Below, one piece after another: positions 5,249-9,966 of a DNA stretch of 9,966 nucleotides. Position 1 is the first letter of the stretch. Each line of letters starts with the position of its first letter. The notes below the pieces were generated by a model. That model saw only the letters and a list, made by a program, of their open reading frames with translations, was not told where the DNA came from and made no database searches. The stretch is from G039029935 sp039029935 (GTDB taxonomy: Bacteria > Chloroflexota > Anaerolineae > Caldilineales > Caldilineaceae). The stretch lies in assembly GCA_039029935.1 (NCBI GenBank), contig JBCCFC010000420.1, forward strand, positions 1-9,966. The letters run 5' to 3'. Both the position numbers and the translations under genes were made by a program.

Positions 5249-6379
5249 TTAATCATTACGATTTTGAGCTTGGCGTATGCTCAAACCAATCCGCTTACGA
5301 CGGGCATCCACACGCAGAATTTTCACATCGACTGTATCACCCACCTTGACAGTCTTGAGCGGTTCGGCAATCGTGATATCTGCCAGTTCACTGATGTGAA
5401 TCAAGCCCTCAATTCCAGGCTCCAGTTCGGCGAACGCACCAAAATCGACCACGCGTGTGATCCTTGCGGTGGTAACTTCACCCTGTCCATAGCGTTCTTC
5501 AAGCGATTCCCAAGGATTTTGTAGCATTCGCTTGCGGCTCAATGCAATCCGCTGGTTCTCAGTGTCGATGCGAATAATCTTGACATTGACTTCATCACCA
5601 ATCTTGAGTACTTCACGTGGGTGATTGACTGGATTCCAACCAATTTCACTCACATGCAGCAGACCATCAACACCGCCCAAGTCAACAAAGACACCAAATG
5701 GACGCATACTGCGGACTGTGCCTTCGATTTCGTCGCCAACGCTGAGTTGCGAGAAGATTTCTTCACGCCGTTTCGCACGATATTCGCGTTCAGCCAGCAT
5801 TTCAGACATGACCAAACGACGGCGGCTTTCGTCAACCTCAATCACCTTGAGACGCAACTCTTTGTTAATCCGCTTTTCAAGCTCAGATTGACGTTGCTCC
5901 TCGGTTGGGTTTCTTGGCATATCCATCAAATGGGATGCTGGCACAAACCCTCGAATGTGATTGAAATCAACCGTGACACCACCTTTATTATAGCCGATCA
6001 CCTTGTGTGAGCTGATTTCACCATTTTTAAGCAACTGATTTGCAGTCAACCAGTCTTTACGCTGAAATGCCAGCGAGACACTAAGCTGAAACGCTTCATC
6101 ATCCTGTTGTTTACCAACGACGACATCCAGAGGATCTCCAATATTGAGACTCTTTAGCCAGTCGGAGTCTAGGCGTGCGATATCCGACTGTGGAACAACG
6201 CCATCGCGCTTGCTCCCGATGTTGACTAATATTTCGTTAGAACGGATTTCGACGATAGTGCCTTCGCGCAGATCACCTCGTTCTGGAAGATCAAGCTCGA
6301 AACTTTCTTCCAAATAACGTTCAAAGAGTTCGAGGTCGCTGATGATATCAGATTGTTGTGTTGTATTTACGTCACTCAT
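5249..6379 (-). CDS. rpsA: S1-domain RNA-binding protein, ribosomal protein bS1-like
   Basis: This 376-aa protein has four S1 OB-fold repeats at about residues 36-102, 120-192, 212-284 and 300-369. The last two are the canonical type (VGDEIEGTVRSMRPFGVFVDLGGVDGLLHVSEI; ITRVVDFGAFAELEPGIEGLIHISEL), which is the RNA-binding form. The first two match the degenerate pair at the start of bS1 (GTIVEIRSNEILVNIGSKRDGVVPQSD; KGGVTVDFNHIRGFVPASHL). E. coli S1 has six repeats (557 aa); four-repeat forms of this size occur in Gram-positive and related phyla and are annotated as S1. Its role is mRNA binding to the 30S subunit. A conventional Shine-Dalgarno is missing before ATG 6379 (AAGGAT lies about 25 bases away). 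bS1 mRNAs are known to be autoregulated in E. coli, and the long leader here would allow it. Confidence 0.9.
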   Translation of the reverse strand: MSDVNTTQQSDIISDLELFERYLEESFELDLPERGDLREGTIVEIRSNEILVNIGSKRDGVVPQSDIARLDSDWLKSLNIGDPLDVVVGKQQDDEAFQLSVSLAFQRKDWLTANQLLKNGEISSHKVIGYNKGGVTVDFNHIRGFVPASHLMDMPRNPTEEQRQSELEKRINKELRLKVIEVDESRRRLVMSEMLAEREYRAKRREEIFSQLSVGDEIEGTVRSMRPFGVFVDLGGVDGLLHVSEIGWNPVNHPREVLKIGDEVNVKIIRIDTENQRIALSRKRMLQNPWESLEERYGQGEVTTARITRVVDFGAFAELEPGIEGLIHISELADITIAEPLKTVKVGDTVDVKILRVDARRKRIGLSIRQAQNRND

Positions 6380-6445
6380 ACCAAATAAAGAATCTCATTG
6401 GCTATCCTTAAAAACAATCTATTATGATAAAGACTGTTCATATAA

Positions 6446-6473
6446 ACGATAGCGGATTAGGTTGTTTTGTTAA
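6446..6473 (-). promoter_or_regulatory. Second candidate promoter, close to the rpsA-like gene
   Basis: On the minus strand TTAACA (6468-6473) is followed after 16 bases by TATCGT (6446-6451), giving five and four matches to consensus. It would start transcripts near 6438, bypassing the structured leader. Confidence 0.3.
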
Positions 6474-6579
6474 AGGATTACCCTTAAAATATATTATATA
6501 TTATACGGGTATTCATCCCTTAATGATACTATAGTTTCTTGTTCCATAGAAATGGATTAGAAACTAATTATAGAAATAT

Positions 6580-6607
6580 GGATTGCTAAATTTATCCACC
6601 ACAATCC
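6580..6607. repeat. Inverted repeat in the rpsA leader
   Basis: GGATTG (6580-6585) and CAATCC (6602-6607) form a 6-bp stem over 16 bases. It would be a second helix in the leader, downstream of the large hairpin. Confidence 0.4.
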
Positions 6608-6618
6608 AACGTGCGTAG

Positions 6619-6675
6619 TCAGACTTTTGGGAAGTGACGATGATATACACGAAACATATGAATAAGATGATGCAT
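6619..6675 (-). CDS. Possible 18-aa His-rich leader peptide
   Basis: An ATG within the large hairpin opens a frame encoding MHHLIHMFRVYHRHFPKV, with five His in 18 residues, followed by TGA. A Shine-Dalgarno-like GGGGGTGA lies 10 bases before the ATG, inside the outer stem. Translation would disrupt the hairpin, as in attenuators. The palindromic base composition alone could create this frame, so the call is weak. Confidence 0.15.
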   Translation of the reverse strand: MHHLIHMFRVYHRHFPKV

Positions 6676-6693
6676 ATGTTTCGTGTCACCCCC
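6629..6693 (-). ncRNA. Large two-part hairpin in the rpsA leader RNA
   Basis: Read on the minus strand, ACACGAAACATATG (6686-6673) pairs perfectly with CATATGTTTCGTGT (6660-6647) over 14 bp with a 12-base loop. Just outside, GGGGGTGAC (6693-6685) can pair with GTCACTTCC (6638-6630), nine pairs including two G-U. The outer helix shares two bases with the inner one and leaves an 8-base one-sided bulge. It sits about 60 bases after the predicted transcription start and about 250 bases before the gene. No U-run follows, so it is not an ordinary terminator. It could be a cis-regulatory RNA or a DNA operator. No known riboswitch family was recognised. Confidence 0.55.
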
Positions 6694-6756
6694 GAAGGTC
6701 CTACCACAAATATCAATCACGAAAATTGTGTAAGAATAAATTTAGTGAATAGTATG

Positions 6757-6785
6757 ATTATAACAGGGGAAATCAAAGGCGTCAA
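6757..6785 (-). promoter_or_regulatory. Near-consensus promoter driving the rpsA leader
   Basis: On the minus strand TTGACG (6785-6780), a 17-base spacer and TATAAT (6762-6757) match consensus at 11 of 12 positions. The predicted start is near 6750, giving the rpsA-like mRNA a leader of about 370 bases. The promoter lies downstream of the DUF4129-type gene stop (6853-6855), so it is properly intergenic. Confidence 0.75.
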
Positions 6786-6852
6786 GCAAGTTTTTTTTAA
6801 GTTTGTCAAAAAGTGCTGTACAATTGCGATGTTCGATGAAAATTGCGGTGTT

Positions 6853-8628
6853 TTAGCGTCTCAGTACCTTACAAATCCACTCCCATAAACGTTGTAAAGG
6901 GGGAATTTGCTCCCTTGAAACAGATCGCCCGGCATAGCGTACCTGTAAGAAGGCGTCTGTCAAACGATGCACAGACTGCCGCTGTTCGTCAGAAAGCTGG
7001 CTCGATGACTCTATGAGCTGTTCTTTTTGTCCATCAGTCATTTCGCCATCATCGTGATTGTGAACATCCTCAGTCAAGTTCCCAGCCAGGTTCCCTGCCA
7101 AATTCTCTGAAAGCCGAGGGGCAAATTGTAACGGTGTTTCAGCTTGCTTTCGGGGGACCCCTGCTTGCTCTGCCTCCTGCAACATGGAGAGATAAAAGTA
7201 CTCGACCTGTTCATCTGGCTCGCGGTCTTGCCAACGTTGCCATGAACGACGCCGATTGCCCCCCAATGCAGTATTGGCGGCTTTCAATGGATTTTCGCCA
7301 CGCACAATTGACCGCTGCCATGTTTGATATGCTCCAAATAGCGATGCCCAGCGTGTTCGCAACATTTTCCAGAAGGTTGCCAACCATGCGAGATTGAGTC
7401 CCTTGCCTCGGAAATAAATTAAGATCATATAGCCCAGAAAAAATGCCATCACAATCCAGAAGATTGTACCACCAGCCCAGGGAGGAATCTCGGCACCAGG
7501 TGGTGCGGGTTCTGGCGTTGGAAAAGAGGTGATATCAAAACGTTCTTGTGCGGGGGCTTGTTCCTCTTCTGCGCCACCTTGACCTGCAAAGAGCAACATG
7601 ATGAGAAAAAGAATGAACTGGAAGACGGAGACAACCGCCAGATAACTATAGGAGATGATTGCCCACAGAATGTTTGCCAGCCAAAAGGTGCGTCCAAGCG
7701 GTAGCAGGGCAGAGACTACGGCGATGGCGGCGACCATGATTAAGACATAAAATGACCAATTGCGTAAAATACCACCTGCACTGGGGATTTTTTGGATGGT
7801 CCAGCGCGCCCGTAGCAGGGCAAGTTGTCCTTGGCTGATCAGCAACAATCCACAAAGAAAGTAGAGAATGGTGACACCAATGGCGGCAACATTTGTGCTT
7901 TGGTTGAGCAGGAATGCGGGTTGACCGGATGAAAAATCAACTCTGGTGCTGGCCGAGAGCATGACAAGAAAGACGCCACCGACAATCCACCATGTCGTAA
8001 ACCGTCCCAGCACAACCCGTCGATCCACATAACCCGCACGCGTGACATCGCGCTCATAGGAGCGCGAATTGGCCTGTTCGAGCGATTGAATCTCCTCTGG
8101 TTGCAGGGCCAACGCCATTAGGTCACTTGTCATGCCAGTGGTCAACAGCCATGATATGCCAACCATCAACATACCCAGCACAAAGTAGCCATCAAAAATA
8201 GATGTCAGCGGTGCAGAGAGAAAGGTCATAAAATCGGGAAATGTTCCAGTTGTGACCCAGATCGAAAGTCGCGTTAATGCCATGAGCAGCATGAATTCGG
8301 CGATACGATATCCCCCTGTGCGCCGTTCGCGCTGGGATGGCTGTGCCAAAATGGTGGCTGTGGAGCAACTTACCAACGCGGCCAATGCGCTCAGACTGAT
8401 GACCAAGTTGACCAGCGCAGGGGGCAGCGTGATAAAGCGTGAGAGAAACATCATGAAGGCGATGTCTAGGCACGTGATCATAGCGGCCAACAAAAAGGGA
8501 CGTGAGACCGAGGTCAACCAAGGCTGGTCCATATATTTGGTCAGCGCATCTTCGGCAGCAGAATGGCTGACCGCCGCGCTGATGACGTTTGTATTCTCTA
8601 AAATTTCTGCGTTATTTGTAGATGCCAT
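6853..8628 (-). CDS. Polytopic membrane protein with DUF4129-like C-terminal domain
   Basis: This 591-aa protein has a cytoplasm-like N-terminus (1-43) and about nine or ten hydrophobic segments (near 45-65, 72-93, 111-128, 146-164, 211-227, 246-266, 290-310, 318-348, 387-407). The last follows a Pro-rich, acidic linker (352-386). The C-terminal soluble part (about 470-585) reads EYFYLSMLQEAEQAGVPRKQAETPLQFAPRL, then LTDAFLQVRYAGRSVS. This is the pattern of the DUF4129 domain often found beside MoxR ATPases, DUF58 proteins and transglutaminases in Chloroflexota and Actinobacteria; no such partners are here. The biochemical function is unknown. The ATG at 8628 is one base after the stop of the upstream gene and lacks its own ribosome site, so translational coupling is likely. 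AGNL is duplicated at 511-518. The next promoter downstream belongs to the rpsA-like gene. Confidence 0.8.
   Translation of the reverse strand: MASTNNAEILENTNVISAAVSHSAAEDALTKYMDQPWLTSVSRPFLLAAMITCLDIAFMMFLSRFITLPPALVNLVISLSALAALVSCSTATILAQPSQRERRTGGYRIAEFMLLMALTRLSIWVTTGTFPDFMTFLSAPLTSIFDGYFVLGMLMVGISWLLTTGMTSDLMALALQPEEIQSLEQANSRSYERDVTRAGYVDRRVVLGRFTTWWIVGGVFLVMLSASTRVDFSSGQPAFLLNQSTNVAAIGVTILYFLCGLLLISQGQLALLRARWTIQKIPSAGGILRNWSFYVLIMVAAIAVVSALLPLGRTFWLANILWAIISYSYLAVVSVFQFILFLIMLLFAGQGGAEEEQAPAQERFDITSFPTPEPAPPGAEIPPWAGGTIFWIVMAFFLGYMILIYFRGKGLNLAWLATFWKMLRTRWASLFGAYQTWQRSIVRGENPLKAANTALGGNRRRSWQRWQDREPDEQVEYFYLSMLQEAEQAGVPRKQAETPLQFAPRLSENLAGNLAGNLTEDVHNHDDGEMTDGQKEQLIESSSQLSDEQRQSVHRLTDAFLQVRYAGRSVSREQIPPLQRLWEWICKVLRR
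7078..7101 (-). repeat. In-frame 12-bp tandem duplication inside the DUF4129-type gene
   Basis: GTTCCCAGCCAG (7078-7089) and GTTCCCTGCCAA (7090-7101) match at 10 of 12 positions. On the minus strand they encode a repeated Leu-Ala-Gly-Asn quartet in the linker within the C-terminal domain, probably a slippage product tolerated in a loop. Confidence 0.7.
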
Positions 8629-8629
8629 T

Positions 8630-9181
8630 TTATGATTGATTCATTAACCGAGTGCCTTTATCAAAGGCACGTTTAAAAAACAAATAAATGCCTGATATGA
8701 CTAAGTAACATGCGTATACTGGAAGTGCGCCGAACACAAGAATGGAAAACCATACTTCCCACCAAGGTTCACGCTCATTCAAATTGAAAGAAGAAACGAC
8801 TGTCATCAATACAATAATGTCTAAAAAGAAAAGGACAACGCCGTATCCAATTCGGGCAATCGCTCCCACAAGTGTCTTTTGGTTCTCGTTAGAGAACGCA
8901 ATAGGTGATGCTGTGACAGGGGGCGGTGATGTAGGCAGTGGAGATGCGTTTGCGTGCGGTGAGACATGAACAGTCGCATTTCTACCAATAGCCACTGCGT
9001 GAGCAGCTTCTGAGGCTGGCAGGTCTATTTTCCCTACTGTGATGTTGTCTTGAGCGTATGTTGTAGTTGGTTGATGATGCATCTGATAGCGTTTCTCAGC
9101 ACGCTTCTCCTGCATATGGTTAGCATACCATATTCCTACAAGCGAGAACAATCCACCAATAACGGCTGCTAGAATCTCCAT
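8630..9181 (-). CDS. Small membrane protein of unknown function (183 aa)
   Basis: No known family is recognised. Visible parts are an N-terminal hydrophobic helix (about 3-20, EILAAVIGGLFSLVGIWYA) followed by a charged stretch (KRAEKRYQMHH), a middle soluble region with NITVGKIDLP and AVAIGRNATVHV (47-73), a Pro/Ser-rich linker (78-97) and two membrane segments (about 105-132 and 140-168) with a basic cytoplasmic-type tail. The ITVG...VAIGRNATV string resembles short glycine-containing beta motifs seen in membrane-linked regions of some large multidomain Chloroflexota and cyanobacterial proteins; this is an impression, not a family call. AGGA lies 8-9 bases before ATG 9181. The gene begins 4 bases after the malQ stop and ends one base before the next ATG, so the three appear to share a transcript. 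Confidence 0.75.
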   Translation of the reverse strand: MEILAAVIGGLFSLVGIWYANHMQEKRAEKRYQMHHQPTTTYAQDNITVGKIDLPASEAAHAVAIGRNATVHVSPHANASPLPTSPPPVTASPIAFSNENQKTLVGAIARIGYGVVLFFLDIIVLMTVVSSFNLNEREPWWEVWFSILVFGALPVYACYLVISGIYLFFKRAFDKGTRLMNQS

Positions 9182-9185
9182 TTAT

Positions 9186-9860
9186 CTAGTCCTGTTCAAC
9201 TTCTTTTTTTTCATAGACACTTGGATGACGCCCATAGAGCAGCGTGATCTCTTGCAGCCGATTTTTGATACCTTCATCCGATAGTTGATGAGTAGTATAT
9301 CTCCATGACCAGTTGCCATCGGCTCTCCCCGGCAAATTCATACGCGCCTCTGTCCCCAATGAAAGCAGGTCTTGCAACGGCACAATGGCGGTGTTGGCAA
9401 CGCTGCTGAAGGCCGCTTCCATCAAGGTCCAGGACACTTCGTGTCCCGACGTGCGGAAATACTTGCGAAAAAAATCGCGCTCTTTCTCCGTGCTACTCTC
9501 TTGATACCAACCAACGGCGGTATCATTGTCATGTGTACCCGAATAGACCACAAAGTTTTGGGTGTAATTATGCGGCAAAAACAACTCGCTGCCGTCTGTG
9601 CCAAAGGCAAACTGCAAAATTTTCATGCCGGGGAGGTTAAACTGGTCCCGCAGTTTAATCACATCGGGTGTGATTTCACCCAAATCCTCGGCAATAATGG
9701 GTAGCTGTGAACCCAGCTTTTGCTGAATTGTAAAAAAGAGGTCTTCCCCTGGCCCGGTGCGCCATTCGCCATTGATGGCGGTTTCTTCATCCGCAGGCAC
9801 AGCCCAATAGCCCGCAAATCCGCGAAAATGATCGATGCGCACAATGTGGTAGGACCGCAC
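9186..9860 (-). pseudogene. malQ: 4-alpha-glucanotransferase (GH77), 5'-truncated
   Basis: The remaining 224 residues are the C-terminal part of an amylomaltase/disproportionating enzyme, which transfers alpha-1,4-glucan segments in maltodextrin and glycogen metabolism. All three GH77 catalytic positions are present: nucleophile D10 in VRIDHFRGF, acid/base E58 in IIAEDLG and D111 in GTHDND. The PADEETAINGEW, LPGMKILQFAFG and ARMNLPGRADGNWSWR signatures are intact. About 280-290 residues that normally precede RIDHFRG, half of the barrel, are missing. An in-frame TAA (9861-9863) directly precedes the only available start, a GTG at 9860 with no ribosome site. The sequence beyond is not coding for malQ, so the gene is disrupted rather than cut by the window edge. 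The fragment could not fold as an active enzyme. The frame after the break is undamaged, suggesting a recent event. Confidence 0.8.
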
Positions 9861-9966
9861 TTAAAAGGGGAATGTGGTCAGAAATAGACAAAAAAGCAAA
9901 GGGCGGCTAAAATAGATTAAGAGAAAAAGACTGATGAGGTCAGTCTAACAATCGTGATTGAAATAG
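9861..9966. mobile_element. Possible end of an inserted element interrupting malQ
   Basis: Homology to GH77 stops at about 9860, and these 106 bases contain stops, a terminator hairpin for a minus-strand gene off the window and no malQ-like reading. A terminator a few tens of bases inside a non-coding end is the usual layout of an insertion sequence. The family cannot be named, the far end is outside the window and no target duplication can be checked. A deletion or rearrangement joining unrelated DNA would look the same. Confidence 0.4.
9918..9946 (-). terminator. Intrinsic terminator of a minus-strand gene beyond the right edge
   Basis: On the minus strand AGACTGA (9946-9940), a 5-base loop and TCAGTCT (9934-9928) are followed by TTTTTCTCTT. 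It would stop transcripts arriving from the right before they reach malQ, so the malQ fragment and the two genes after it may lack their original promoter. A small CAATC/GATTG hairpin (9949-9960) lies just before it. Confidence 0.8.

Larger units (their letters stand above)
6380..6852. other. 473-base leader/intergenic region before the rpsA-like gene
   Basis: No convincing gene is seen. In minus-strand order it contains a near-consensus promoter (6757-6785), a two-part hairpin (6629-6693), an inverted repeat GGATTG/CAATCC (6580-6585 with 6602-6607), two small hairpins at 6544-6555 and 6556-6568, an AT-rich run with several TATAAT-like strings near 6490-6510 and a second promoter-like pair at 6446-6473. 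A plus-strand frame from 6634 to 6888 is open but is considered spurious. Confidence 0.6.

Noticed and set aside
5621..6010. 129-codon plus-strand frame opposite the rpsA-like gene
   Set aside because: It is the complement of conserved S1 domains and shows no protein features of its own.
6780..6800. T-rich run as a terminator on the plus strand
   Set aside because: No stable GC-containing stem precedes the eight T residues; the region is better explained by the minus-strand -35 element.
6634..6888. Plus-strand 84-codon frame with a GGGAAG-like site before its start
   Set aside because: Its N-terminal Met-rich part is an artefact of the 6647-6686 palindrome, it overlaps the end of the DUF4129-type gene on the opposite strand, a strong minus-strand promoter lies inside it, and it resembles no known protein.
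8252..8635. 127-codon plus-strand frame opposite the DUF4129-type gene
   Set aside because: It is the antisense of hydrophobic helices, with no promoter or ribosome site.

Overview
The window looks like a chromosomal segment of a moderately AT-rich bacterium, most likely Chloroflexota. The combination points that way: a Rex redox repressor, RsmG, a DtxR-type regulator with an SH3-like tail, an S21 protein of the RPGESQ...RWFTSKSE type, a four-domain S1 protein, a DUF4129-type membrane protein and a GH77 glucanotransferase. This assignment rests on protein resemblance only. No rRNA, tRNA or CRISPR array was found.

Layout. Bases 1-378 are a structured non-coding leader, followed by an OmpR/PhoB-type response regulator (379-1128, +). 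A 362-base gap with a Fur-box-like palindrome and a 12-bp tandem repeat leads into rex (1491-2303, +). rex converges on rsmG (2469-3296, -). The gap between them is almost entirely two short-unit tandem arrays, which are inverted relatives of each other. rsmG is divergent from a DtxR/MntR-family regulator (3559-4341, +), which has a perfect consensus promoter and ends in a strong intrinsic terminator. Converging on it from the right are three translation genes on the minus strand: rpsA-like (5249-6379), then rpsU (4914-5108) and infA (4639-4875). The rpsA-like gene is preceded by a leader of about 370 bases. The leader has a near-consensus promoter and a large two-part hairpin.

The right third (6853-9860, -) is a compact run: a truncated malQ, a 183-aa membrane protein of unknown function, and a 591-aa polytopic membrane protein with a DUF4129-like C-terminus. 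The last two are separated by one base. malQ has lost its N-terminal half. Bases 9861-9966 carry a terminator and no malQ sequence, which suggests an inserted element whose end lies there.

How the genes fit together. The left half is a set of sensor-type regulators (a phospho-relay regulator, NADH/NAD redox via Rex, metal via DtxR) around an rRNA methylase. The middle is translation initiation machinery (S1, S21, IF-1). The right is envelope and storage-glucan genes. The most unusual features are the inverted octamer arrays, the structured rpsA leader, the altered metal ligands in the DtxR protein, and the recurrence of short (8-15 bp) tandem duplications at gene boundaries.
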